A stretch of 64,000 bases of DNA, taken from positions 12,703,069-12,767,068 of the forward strand of contig NC_134891.1 of NCBI RefSeq assembly GCF_041734735.1. The letters are read 5' to 3'. The stretch comes from Babylonia areolata. Lineage: Eukaryota; Mollusca; Gastropoda; Neogastropoda; Buccinidae. The position numbers were made by a program, and so were the translations under genes. The notes beneath the pieces were generated by a model. It was not told where the DNA came from and ran no database searches. It saw only the letters and a list, made by a program, of their open reading frames with translations. Below, piece by piece: positions 1-9,759 of this stretch (the first letter of the stretch is position 1; each line of letters starts with the position of its first letter).

Positions 1-480
1 AATGAATTTGATAATAGTCTGAGAGCTAAGCTCAGAATTGGTCTGCGAATCGGACCAAAGTCTGAGAGAGTCAACTGACGAGGTTTTAGACTTGAATTCA
101 AGCACCTATGAAAGTCTCTTTCTAGTATATTGCTTATTTCCTTGTATGACAATGGGCAATATACTTTTATACTATCTATATGATTTTTTGCTCCCCTTTT
201 TGCTGCCCTATCTGCTTGGTCGTTATAACGGAATCCAGTGTGGGATGGTATCCAACAAAAATCAACATTTGTACCCTTCACAAATAGGGAGTGCAATAAA
301 TACGTAATTTCAAAAAATAAATCTTCTCTTGAGGATAAGTTCATTCCGTCTTCTAAACATTCAGTTACTACTTAAACCAAAGGGTATATGATTTTATCCA
401 AAATTGTAAACTAGAATCGTTAAACCATCAATGGCCCTTCGATATACCAATGTATTTAAGAGAAAAAGAAGGAGTATAAA
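1..480 (-). mobile_element. LINE fragment, RNase H-like C-terminal region
   Basis: Read on the minus strand, this stretch gives a broken frame whose core is WIPSHTGFRYNDQADRAAK. That is the last motif block of a type I RNase H domain (W-x-P-S-H-x-G-x3-N-x2-A-D), as found at the C-terminus of I/Jockey/R1-like non-LTR retrotransposons. Just before it reads SSREDLFFEITYLLHSLFVK and after it KRGAKNHIDSIKVYCPLSYK, both normal for that region. It is cut by the window start and decayed on the other side, so the RT part is absent. Assignment to a LINE rather than another RNase H element is inference from context. Confidence 0.5.
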
Positions 481-485
481 ATGAC

Positions 486-594
486 CCAGAGGATATAAAC
501 TGGCCTAGGCCAAACTGTATCCCGGGTGCAAACTAGCCTAGTTCGCCGGATGTATATTTTGGCCCTGGCCAGTTTATACGGTGGTATCCTCTGG
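486..594. repeat. Imperfect foldback (inverted repeat)
   Basis: Left arm CCAGAGGATA-TAAACTGGCC (486-505) is matched in reverse complement by GGCCAGTTTAT (567-577) and TATCCTCTGG (585-594), with a 7-base bulge in the right arm. It could be a small foldback MITE or the remnant of one. No target duplication was identified. Confidence 0.45.
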
Positions 595-648
595 ACAGGG
601 TAAAGTCTGGCCTGTTACACTGATCCTCAGTTTCTTTGGTTTTCTTTA

Positions 649-1013
649 TTTTCGTCTTCTGCGTTCGCGGGCTGCAACTCCCACGTTCACGAGTGGGCCT
701 TTACGTGGATGACCGTTTTTACCCCTACTCTGTTTTTGGCGGAGATGTGCATGCTGGGTATGGTCTTCTTTCCGTAACCCACCGAACGCTGAAATGGATG
801 TCAGGAATGTGCGTATTTGACCTTGTGCTTGCGTATGCACGCGAAGGGGATTCAGGCACTTGCAGGTCTGCACATAATTTATGTTGTCCTGGGAGATCGG
901 AAAACTCTCCCCCCCTTTACCCACCTGACGCCGTTACCGAGATTCGAACCCGGGATCCTCAGGTTGAAAGTCGAACTCTTTAACCATTTGGCTATTGCGC
1001 CCGTCAGGTTTTC
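649..1013 (-). mobile_element. SINE family A copy 1 (tRNA-derived)
   Basis: On the minus strand it starts with a tRNA-like head: a GGGCGCAATAGCC..ATGGTTAAAG box A region and GGGTTCGAATCTC as box B, both RNA polymerase III promoter elements. A conserved body follows (GTGGGTAAAGGG, CAGGTCTGCACAT-type and CAGCATGCACATCTCC-type blocks), then a tail near GAAGACGAA. The same head-body order recurs at seven other places in the window, which defines the family. Confidence 0.8.
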
Positions 1014-1257
1014 TTTATCAATCTTATGTCTTCGCCTAATAATCAGGTTAAGATGCATACCATTATGAGTGCAAGCGGACTATAGAAATGGCTATAAGTG
1101 GCGGAGGTTTGTTCATCAAGGGTGGACGTGCCATGGGACTTTGGGAGCACAGGATAAAATTAATGAGGAAGCAGAGTTGGCAGGATTGGATAGGATAAGG
1201 GGTGTCCATGTATTTATAGGATGTACGTGATGTCATATCATTTTCTTGCAAATAAGG
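1014..1257. other. Unassigned intron/intergenic DNA
   Basis: Nothing recognisable: no conserved frame, no clear repeat shared with other parts of the window. It probably lies in the Rab intron preceding exon 2545-2723. Confidence 0.5.
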
Positions 1258-1808
1258 GATGAAATGATTGATTGATATGGATACTTTTATAGCGTCTATC
1301 CTTGGACGGAGATCAGGCTCTAAGCGCTTTACAAACACGGAGTCATTTGCACAACAGGCTGCCTGCCTGGGTAGAGCCAACTGATGGCTGCCACTGGGCG
1401 CTCCTCATTCGTTTCCTGTGTAATTCAATCAGATTTCAGGCACGCACACATACACACTAAGACAGACACGTAACATTTTACTTGTATTACCGTTTTGTTT
1501 ATTTACCCCACCATGCAGGCAGCCATACTCCGTTTTCGGGGGGGGCGGGGGGGGGGGGGGGGGGTGCATGCTGGGTATGTTCTTGTTTCCATAACGCACC
1601 GAACGCTGACATGGATTACAGGATCTTTAACGTGCGTATTTGATTTTCAGCGTGCGTATACACACGAAGGGGGTTCGGGCACTAGCAGGTCTGCACATGT
1701 GTTGACCTGAAAGATCGAATAAATCTCCACCCTTTACCCACCAGGCGCCGTCACCGAGATTCGAACCCGGGACCCTCAGATTGAAAGTCCAAAGCTATTG
1801 CGCCTGTC
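1258..1808 (-). mobile_element. Composite SINE, family A with an extra 3' block (D)
   Basis: Bases about 1500-1808 (minus strand) are family A with head GGTTCGAATCTCGGTGACGG. The copy continues into an additional block at about 1258-1495 (TATAGCG..CTATCCTTGG, CACAACAGGCTGCC, CATACACACTAAGACAGACA). The same block is joined to family A again at 62217-63340, so the composite is a real repeat variant rather than a chance neighbour. A run of about 20 G lies inside it near 1545-1564. Confidence 0.7.
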
Positions 1809-1859
1809 AAAAATGGGGGAAATGGCTGATCTGTGGGGGTGGGGATGGGGGTCTGGGGG

Positions 1860-2200
1860 TGCTTTTTGTTTGAATTGTGGTACGTGCTATCTATCTATGC
1901 CGTAGTCTCGTTGACTGGAAGCCAGCCTCACCATCCCTCGCGGCTGTCTCCTTCTGACCATCTCACTTTGGGTTAGACCTGTCCACTCTGAGATGATGTC
2001 CTCCCACCTCTTCTCCTGCCTGCCTCCTCTCCTTGCTCCCTGCACTGTTCCCCGTAGGAAGGTTTTGGCCAGTCCTGATGAACGCGAGACGTGGCCATAC
2101 CACTTGGTACGTGCACACAGCATAACGTTGTGTCACAGAAGGCTCAGGTGGATCATAATGAGCCACTGATCATCTGTGTTTCGGTGCTGCCATTGTAACA
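1860..2200 (-). mobile_element. LINE 3' fragment (RT C-terminal tail)
   Basis: The minus strand encodes RTKWYGHVSRSSGLAKTFLR followed by GTVQGARRGGRQEKRWEDII and SEWTGL. This is the characteristic C-terminal tail downstream of the reverse transcriptase in a LINE group common in invertebrates. It ends in a short GATA-type repeat, as expected for a LINE 3' end. Only the last 80 or so codons are present, so this is a 5'-truncated insertion. Which clade it belongs to was not settled. Confidence 0.65.
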
Positions 2201-2544
2201 TTCTGTCAGGTACAGGTGCAGTATTTGGGGCAAAAACTAAGCCTTGCGGCCTTTCCACGCCACTTCTTGGTATAATAGATTGCCGGTTTTAGGGTTTGCA
2301 TTTGCACGCTAATTTGCCTAAATAGTTATTCGTCAAAGTCCTATTTCTGCACTAATGATCTAGAATCACTGTCAATAAGATTTTTTTAATTGTTTAATAT
2401 TTCTAACTGATTTCGTTACATTTAACAGTGCACTCCAACCTTTCACAACTCTATGCTGAAAGATGATTTGCAGATAGTCCTGCAGAACTGCAGAGGACCT
2501 GAAAGGCGAAACATGTATGTATCATGGCGTTGTCTTGTTGGCAG
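2201..2544. other. Rab intron sequence up to the acceptor
   Basis: AT-rich sequence without recognised elements. It ends in TCTTGTTGGCAG, which is the acceptor of the following Rab exon. Confidence 0.5.
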
Positions 2545-2723
2545 GGAGGAAGGTAAAGCTGCAGATCTGGGACACGGCGGGGCAGGACCGGTTCCGGAAC
2601 ATCGTGTCAACGTTCTATCGCGGCGCTCACGCCATCCTCCTCGTATATGACGTCACGGACATGACGTCACTGCAGAGCGTCCCGCAGTGGCGTGCCGAAA
2701 TTGAGCGCTACGCTACAGACAAG
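2545..2723 (+). CDS. Rab GTPase exon with switch II (G3)
   Basis: Bounded by acceptor TTGGCAG and donor AAG|GTGAGC. It begins with two bases completing a Gly codon (incoming phase 1) and ends in phase 0. It encodes [12 protein letters not shown] through RYATDK, including the catalytic Gln of WDTAGQ. Confidence 0.87.
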
Positions 2724-3747
2724 GTGAGCTAGGAGGAGAGTCAAGCAGGGTGTTAAAAAAAAAGAAAGGAAAAAAGAAAAGAAAAAAAGTCAGTACTTAA
2801 AGTGAATGATATGTGAGGATATGACATTTTTTTGTTTTAGTTTTGCAAGTCATTTCCATGGAAACAATATCTTCCATTGGGTAATCCTGCAGTTTAGAAT
2901 ACTAAACTCAGGGGGCCGTTCAAATGAAAAAATAGAGGTTGTTTTAGACTGACCTTGATGCGCTGAGTCGAATGCAACCCTCAGCAAAGCTCTACGGCCA
3001 CTCCTTGTCAATGAAACAAGAGACATAATAAATAGTAAACTCAGTCGGTCACTTCCCGAGCAACTATCGGCGAGCCATTTTGATTGCTGGTGACGTGGTG
3101 TTTACGTCAAAATGGCGTGCAGGTCGAGAAGGAGTACTACTTACCGTGCATTTGATCCAGTTTCGTGGCAAAAGGAGTGGTCTTAGAGCTTAGCTGAGGG
3201 TTGCATTCGACTCAGCGCATCGAAGTCAGTCTAAAACACCTTCTACTTTTTCATTTTAACGGCCCCTGAGTTTAGTATTCTAAACTGCAGGATTACCCTT
3301 CCATTGTATAACCGCCCAGATCGATTCATTCTCTCTCTCTTTTTTTTCTCTCTCTCTCTCGCGTGTGTGTGAGAGAGAGAGACAGAGAGAGAATTAGACA
3401 CAGAGAAAGACACACGCACATACACTACACACGCACGCGCGCGCGCGTACACACACACACACACACACACACAGAGACTGACGGGCAGAAAAAGAGCATT
3501 GCTAACTGGCACAGTCCTGAAGCACTGACCTAACCATGACATTTGCTCTGGCATTTACACAGAGGAGTGAGGGTCACAGAGTAGGTAAATGAGAGAGAGC
3601 ATTACACACACACACACACACAACCACACACACACACCACCCCTTAACACTCATATAGAAATAGAAAAATAATGAGAAATATAGATCGACATGGCTCAGA
3701 CAGATAGAGAGAAAGTCGCACATACACACGTACACACACTGACACAT

Positions 3748-3780
<33 letters not shown>

Positions 3781-4151
3781 GATAGCTACATAGATATCCT
3801 TCCCTTTTGAATGTCAGCGACCTGCACGTTTTATGACCTTGACCCTGACCTTTTGTGGTGACCTCTTCCTGCTCCTTCCAGGCCCAGCACGTGCTTGTGG
3901 GCAACAAGAGTGACCTGAAAGGCAAGCGGGAAGTGACGTCAGAGGACGCACGCGCAGTGGCCCAGCGCTACAACATGTCCCACGTGGAGACCAGCGCTAA
4001 GACCTCGCACAATCTGGACGCTCTCTTCTCTGACGTCACGCGGACTCTGATGGTCAGCTTCGACGGTATGAACAAACACACGCCCCGGCCCCGGCCCCCA
4101 ATGCTGCCCGCCAGTCACGCTGTGTCTTCTGGTGGCATCTGCAACTGCTGA
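2545..4151 (+). CDS. Rab-family small GTPase (3' part: two exons, joined 2545-2723 and 3882-4151)
   Basis: Rab proteins are membrane-anchored GTP switches that direct vesicle traffic. The two exons encode about 148 residues covering switch II to the C-terminus: [10 protein letters not shown] (G3), then [17 protein letters not shown], the GNKSDL guanine-binding loop (G4), ETSAK (G5), a proline-rich tail (PRPRPP) and the C-terminal CNC, a CXC double-geranylgeranylation motif. The P-loop and switch I exon(s) must lie left of the window. The first visible exon starts inside a Gly codon, matching the D-G-K/R-K junction of Rabs. The sequence is nearest the Rab1-type group ([11 protein letters not shown]), but the tail is unusual, so no subfamily is named. 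The intron (2724-3881) contains a MITE and CA/GA repeats. Confidence 0.85.
2880..3297. mobile_element. MITE with long terminal inverted repeats
   Basis: The element is 418 bp. Terminal inverted repeats of about 115 bp (2880-2994 and 3184-3297) begin GGTAATCCTGCAG and end CTGCAGGATTACC, with roughly 90 percent identity by eye. It is flanked on both sides by CTTCCATTG (2871-2879, 3298-3306), a 9-bp target duplication. Long inverted repeats with a 9-bp duplication fit a Mutator-like non-autonomous element. The interior codes for no transposase. It sits in the Rab intron. Confidence 0.8.
3330..3785. repeat. GA/CA microsatellite cluster in the Rab intron
   Basis: Runs of CT/GA (about 3330-3410) and CA/CACG (3415-3475, 3605-3640, 3720-3780). 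Short open frames here are translations of dinucleotide repeats. Confidence 0.85.
3882..4151 (+). CDS. Rab GTPase last exon, G4/G5 and prenylation tail
   Basis: Acceptor CTCCTTCCAG, phase 0. It encodes the VGNKSDL loop, ETSAK, the C-terminal helix, then a 30-residue Pro-rich hypervariable tail ending GGICNC and TGA (4149-4151). The terminal Cys-X-Cys is the normal geranylgeranyl acceptor of Rabs. Confidence 0.87.
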   Translation, partial: AQHVLVGNKSDLKGKREVTSEDARAVAQRYNMSHVETSAKTSHNLDALFSDVTRTLMVSFDGMNKHTPRPRPPMLPASHAVSSGGICNC

Positions 4152-4360
4152 ACTGGATTTCTCCAAGGAATGGTGGGTTCCTCGAAGATGGGAGCGGTGG
4201 GTTGACCGCGGTGGACCGCCATGATAACAGTGGGCCCTGACCAGGGGACCGGGTGGCGGTGTGGGCAGCACTGGTCTCTAGCTCTGCTGGCTGGAACTGC
4301 TGAGCTGAGGAGCCAGATGCATCGATACTTTTTATTGGTTGTTTGAGTGTGCAGTGTGCG

Positions 4361-4415
<55 letters not shown>

Positions 4416-5727
4416 CATTCATAAAAAAGGGAGAGAAGGAGAGTGGGGAGGGTGATGTGTAGGGTTGGGGGTGGGGGGAACCTGTGCCACAAAACATATA
4501 AATCAAATTATATTTTTTTTACATGAATGAAATGTCTGTGATTAAAAACAATCTTTACGGCACGTGTGTCAATGACATTTGGTCCTGTGGTCCTCTCTTT
4601 CTGACTGTGAAAGAGATGGAGGGAGGGACACGAGGACAACAGTTCGTGCCATAAACTTCATGATCAAATTCCTTGTAAAAATGAGAATATCTTGAAATGT
4701 TCTTGGCCACACACACACACACACACACACAGAGCGAGAGAGACGTGCGCGCGTCTTGTGTCCCTTTCTCTTTCTCTCTGTGTTTGCAAAAGAGGGAGGG
4801 CATGTGTTATGAAATGCATTATCAAATCTAAGATTTTAAGAAGTGTTTGGCAAAACAACAAGAAGAAAAAATCCCACAAACAAACAAAAACAACAACTGT
4901 GGACATAATTGTGGTCTTCAATGATAGTACTTTGTTTGGCCTTCTATGTTTCTCTGTCTTTCTCATCAAATTTATTGTCAACATTCTTTCTAATATGACC
5001 AGCCTCAGATGTTTTCGTCAAAAACATGTGGACGTAACCGTGATGTCATCAATGAGAGTCTGGTTCTCTCTCTCTCTCTCTCCTTGTCATAAAAATTGAT
5101 CATCAATTTGTTGTTGCTGCTGTTGTTGATGATGCGATGATGATGTTGTTGTTAATATGACCAGACATGAGATGTTTTCGACAAAACAGCAACAACAAAC
5201 AAAAACAACTGCATACATGATTGTGAAGTCTTCAACGTTAGCTCGGTACGCTCTCTTGGTCTCTGTCATGAAATTTTCTTACCAATATGACCAGACCTGA
5301 GATGATTTTGATAAAACAAAAACAACCATAGAGACATAATTGTGATGTCTTCAATGATAGTCTGGTCTGCTCTGTCTCTATGTCTGTAATTGTATATAGA
5401 GTCTTCTCTTTCTTCCTGTGTTATTGAATTTATGTTCAACTTTCTGTTAATTTGACAAGATCTTGCTTTAGATTGTTTTTGTTTTTTTTGTATTGTTTTT
5501 GTGGGGTTTTTTTAATTACAAAAGCACCATAGACACAATTGTGATGCCTTCAATGACAGTCTGATGATTTTAGGATCAGGAATGTGCTTGATGGCTTGTC
5601 CTATACTTTTCGGAATGATGGGTGATGGACGTCGAGATTCCTTTTTCGCGTTCCTTTCTTTTCCTGATTATACCTTATTACTTCTTTCTTCAAGTTGTTC
5701 CGTTCTTTGTTTAAAAGATTGAATAAA
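4152..5727 (+). other. Probable Rab 3' UTR and flank, with diverged tandem repeats
   Basis: A long non-coding stretch following the stop. It contains a (GT)n run at about 4363-4413 and a CA run at 4709-4732. From about 4800 to 5570 there are four to five diverged copies of a 170-200 bp unit marked by AATATGACCAGAC..TGAGATG, CAAAAACAAC and GTGATGTCTTCAATGATAGT. A candidate polyadenylation signal AATAAA is at 5722-5727. The real mRNA end could be elsewhere. Confidence 0.5.
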
Positions 5728-8700
5728 ATCAATCTTTGACATGACATTGCTCCATGTGTGTGTATTTGTCCACGCGCGCATGTGTGTGGTGCGCGTGTGT
5801 GTGTGTGTGTGTGCCTGCAAGCACGTCAGTGTCTGGTGACCATTCAAAACATGCAGTGTCCTGAGTCCTGAGAGAGACACAGAGAGAGACCAGAAGACAT
5901 CTGAACTGAAATGTATATAAAATTAAGCTTGACCTGTGGATCTGCATTGTGTCGTCCACGGACAGACAAAGCGGAACATGTACCCGCCCCTGTACAGGAG
6001 TCCTGTGTACGTGTGTGAAAAACAGGGGAAAAAAAGGGGGGGAGGGTGCAAGTTGCAGTGACATGTTGAGGAATGCATTATATTACAGCCGGGTGAGCCG
6101 AGTGGAACTTACGGGCTGTGTGGTCGATTCTCCCAAAGTCGACATCTTCGTCGACCCAAGTACAGGTTATTGTTCGTAACACTTCGGATCCCGACCTGCG
6201 CCGGCTTGTGCTTGTTTGCCTGAAAATGCTTAATTGTTTGGTTCACGGCATCATGAGCTCAACCAATCAGTCAGGCTATGCACCACCTCCTTAAAAATGC
6301 ATATACGTTTGGATCTCCCAAGGAACGGGTACAGAGATCAATTATTTTGATTAGCTATCTTCCCCTCTACCCCCCCACACAGCAGTTCCGTCTCCGGCGT
6401 TTCTACTTCACGGTCCTATTTCTGATGTCAGCCGTTACGGGCAGCTAACATTTGCGGTGGAGGGGGAGGGGGGTAATTTTGTTGTTCTAGATTAGGATGG
6501 GTACGTTGTTAACACAGTGTACGCCCGGGTTGCATGTATATACATCCGTGATTACATGGTAGGGTAAAAACGTCAACACTGATGCGTAAAAATCCACTCG
6601 AACATAGAGTCGGTGTACGTGGCCGGTGTCCGAGTCACAGCCCACACACTGGCACGCAGGAGAAGACTAGAGATGTAATGTGTTACACCTGTCATCATGA
6701 ACTAATCAAACCTGTCTGCTCATGACGTGCCAATCTGTGGGGTGTGGTCAGGGTGTCAGCAGACAAGCCAGGGGGTGACTTCTTTCTCAGTTTCATGTTT
6801 CTACACGCACCGGCCGGCAGTTTATGACAGCTGAGTATGACACGGGTAGGATATAAGTACAAATAAGTCTCAGTTGGTTCATTGTACAGTAAAGAGTTTA
6901 CATTTATGACCGACTCATGAGAAACTGGGAAGAAAACGGAGTAGGCCATGAGTCTGGTGAGTGGGCTGAAATTCAAACATGGCAAAGGCAGTTGTCAAGG
7001 TCTGTCAATGTTATGCCGAGACATCGCGCATACCATATTATAGTTTCCAACGGTGATAGCCGTTGTTCACTGATGCTTAATACGACTCAGTCTAGTATCA
7101 TATCGTCCCCAAGTGGATTGGTCAGATGCCGTACGGACAATCAGTGGTATACATGCAGTACTGTAGGCATGCACCTCCCACAGTCCGCCATCGATGAGAC
7201 ACCCATAGTGTCAGTGTACAGTTTAGTGGCCTCCCAATCACGAGGGAAACGATAGTCCAGTTTAATGATGCCGTGGATAGACCCGCGCTGCATGGGCTGA
7301 GTTCCACATGACTTATGGACTAGAGGCGCATCACATGATCTGATCTCTCGACTGAGATTGGACGGAATTAAACTTCGACTGAGAAACAAAGGCGATCGAC
7401 CGGAGAGGCAGAACGTGCGAAACAGCAGGCTTCTTTCGAATTTCTGTGTGCTCTTTTTTGCGTGTGTATACGATGGCACGTCATTGACCAGAGTTTGATT
7501 GTAGTAGCAATGGGGACTACTATCAACTGAAGAAACTGGACTGAGGACCGACAACACATGATTGTTACTTTTGTCCTTTTTTCCCTCTCTCTCTCTCCGT
7601 CTCTCTCTCTCCTTTGAATCACCACCAAAGAAAGAAAGAGGATCTAGGTAATATTCTCAATTCTTAGTGTAGGGATCATGGATCAAATTAGCGGAGTAAA
7701 TAAACTATGACGGGCTGGAGCCGCCGGTCGGGGTTTATCCCCGGCCGGGGAGCGCCGGCTTCGCCGCGGCTAACCGGAGTGGTCCAGCTTAGATACTACG
7801 GCGGCCGAAATAAAGGTCCTTTTTTGTTGGTGGCGGAGTTAGTTCCTTTTCCTGCAGATCTCCCATACAGTGACAGAATAATCAAAATGTGATTGTGGTC
7901 ATGATACGGAAGGAAGAAAGTAAGATCACCTTTGGCAATGCTCGAATTTCGTGTAAAAGTATATACGCATGCGCAAGATCCCAGATGGCCGCAGAAATAA
8001 ATATTGTCCTTGATGGGCGAGTTGAAAACAAACAAAAACAACCCCAAATCAGTTGCAGCAGCCGCGTGGGCTGCACGGGTCAAGGTGTTCGTATTTTGCA
8101 ATGTTATAAACAACAAAGAAAACAAACAAAAACAACTCCGCCCCTCCCCCAAAAAATAAAAACAAAAAAAGAAGCAAAATAACAATAATAAACAAACCGC
8201 AAAAACACCAAAAAAAAACCCAACAAAAAACGTGCAAGCAAACTTGTTCCTCGCCCCTCTCCCTGCGATCGCTGCATTCCAACCTGCAGTCCCAAGAAAT
8301 AAATGTAACTACTTAACCGCCCGCCTCCCCCCACCGCCACTCACCCACACCCCGCTGGTCGGCCAGCTGCGGCTAAAACCAACATTACCCCGGGCCCAAA
8401 CCCCTTCCCACTCACTGCAGTTAGGAGAGTCGACCAGATCATTCCAGCACTGAAATTCCTGGTCATTCCAGACACTTTTTTTTTATCACTACAAAAACAG
8501 AGTCAGTAACTACTAACTGTTAATTGGTACATCACACATGCCCCCCACCCCCTTCCCGGCTTCCACCCCCGTGAGAGAGAGAGATACTGAGAGAGACAGA
8601 GACAGAGACAGACCCAGAGTGACAGGAAGTCCGATGGGTATGTTTCCCTCATAGTTCATCGGGTCCTTCTTTCCATCTGTTGGGTGCACAAAGTAAAAAA

Positions 8701-8880
8701 GTCATTTCGTTTTGACACGATATATTAATATTTGCTTGCCCACTCATTCGGTTAATCTGCAATTGCGTTCTTCAGTCTGGGGAGTTTGTTGAAGAACCCT
8801 GTCATAAGAACACATATAATTTTGCTATGTCATCTGTAAACAAACTTAAACACAAGTTTTCGCGAACATGCACACATCGG
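5728..8880. other. Intergenic region between Rab and GCLC
   Basis: No gene supported. Contents: CG/TG-rich microsatellite at 5752-5812, unassigned sequence 5840-7640, CT run 7581-7612, a GC-rich segment 7704-7800, an NRF-1/YY1-like motif pair near 7965-7995, an A-rich CAAAA tract 8105-8230, and GA-rich repeat 8570-8615. Open frames here have no recognisable family. Confidence 0.5.
7704..7800. other. GC-rich, CpG-dense block
   Basis: About 100 bp of strongly GC-rich sequence with short self-complementary parts (CCGGCCGGGGAGCGCCGG) stands out in AT-rich surroundings. It could be a piece of a repeat or a small regulatory island. No coding sense was found. Confidence 0.35.
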
Positions 8881-8894
8881 GTACAGAAAATTAA

Positions 8895-8962
8895 GCTGAA
8901 TCATTGTCCGGGTTTTCACTTGCGCAACTTGCGCCCACTACGCATGCGCAAGAGTATATAAA
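8895..8962 (+). promoter_or_regulatory. GCLC core promoter: ARE-like core, C/EBP-like site, NRF-1-like site, TATA box
   Basis: On the minus strand, ATGATTCAGC (8895-8904) matches the antioxidant response element core RTGAYnnnGC. TTGCGCAA (8920-8927) is a C/EBP palindrome. CGCATGCGCA (8941-8950) resembles an NRF-1 site. TATATAAA lies at 8955-8962. An initiator-like CCAGTTC has its A at 8986, 31 bp after the start of the TATA box. ARE control by Nrf2/CncC is established for GCLC in animals; its use here is inference. Confidence 0.6.
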
Positions 8963-8985
8963 CAACAGTACAATCCTGTACAACC

Positions 8986-9216
8986 AGTTCGACTGCAGTC
9001 GGCGGAACTTTGCATCACCAACTACAGCAACAACAAAAAGAGTACTTTGCTCACTGACGGGTATTTCTTTCTTTTTCTCATAGAAAGAAATTTGATTCGA
9101 TGCGTGCATTTGCAAGTAAATATTTATTTCTTGATTATTCTCATTTGGTTCGCGGCCATTTACAGACAAACGACAGCAGACGGACTTTTGCAGCCAAAGA
9201 GTGAAGAGTTCGGAGT
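8986..9216 (+). other. Predicted GCLC 5' UTR with an upstream ORF
   Basis: The start is predicted from the TATA/Inr spacing. The leader is about 231 nt and contains one upstream ATG frame of 34 codons at 9100-9204 (ATGCGTGCATTTGCAAG start) that stops 12 bases before the main ATG. The upstream ATG has a weak context (T at -3, C at +4). A non-coding first exon further upstream cannot be excluded. Confidence 0.5.
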
Positions 9217-9366
9217 ATGGGGTTGCTGTCTGAAGGATCTCCACTGTCGTGGGAGGAAACCAAGAAATACGCTGATCACGTTCGACAGCACGGAATTCAG
9301 CAATTTTTGAACCAATATCGAAAACTGCGTAGCAGAACAAAAGATGTTTTGTACTGGGGAGATGAG
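9217..9366 (+). CDS. GCLC: GCLC exon 1
   Basis: Fifty codons from ATG (strong context, A at -3 and G at +4) to GDE, donor GTAAGT, phase 0. The start is fixed by the conserved N-terminus [15 protein letters not shown]. The final GDE, with VEY on exon 2, forms the GDEVEY motif that carries metal/substrate-binding glutamates in this family. Confidence 0.95.
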
Positions 9367-9684
9367 GTAAGTGCTGCTGAATGTGAGACGACCGAACACG
9401 TGACCGTAACTCTCGTTTTTCAATGAAACTTGTGTGCACAGCAAGTGCATGTTACGTATTCTACTCATGCGAGGACTACTGATTAAAATCTGAGCAGTTT
9501 CAATTCGCACAAAAATGATGCTAATATATTATTTTAAAAGCCGTAGAAGTCTTCACAGATTGTCCAAATCGGATAGAATTAAGCTTTAAGTTTAATTTTG
9601 TGCTGTGTCTGACACACTGTGCCAGTCCAGTGTGTCAGTGCGTGTGAGATTAGATGGGTGTGCGTGCGTGCGTGCTTGTGTGCA

Positions 9685-9759
<75 letters not shown>

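Noticed and set aside
38-307. Plus-strand frame of 89 codons with hydrophobic stretch
   Set aside because: The minus strand encodes a recognisable RNase H motif; the plus frame is its shadow.
649-1013. Single tRNA gene on the minus strand
   Set aside because: The tRNA-like part is followed by the conserved SINE body and recurs at several sites; it is a SINE head.
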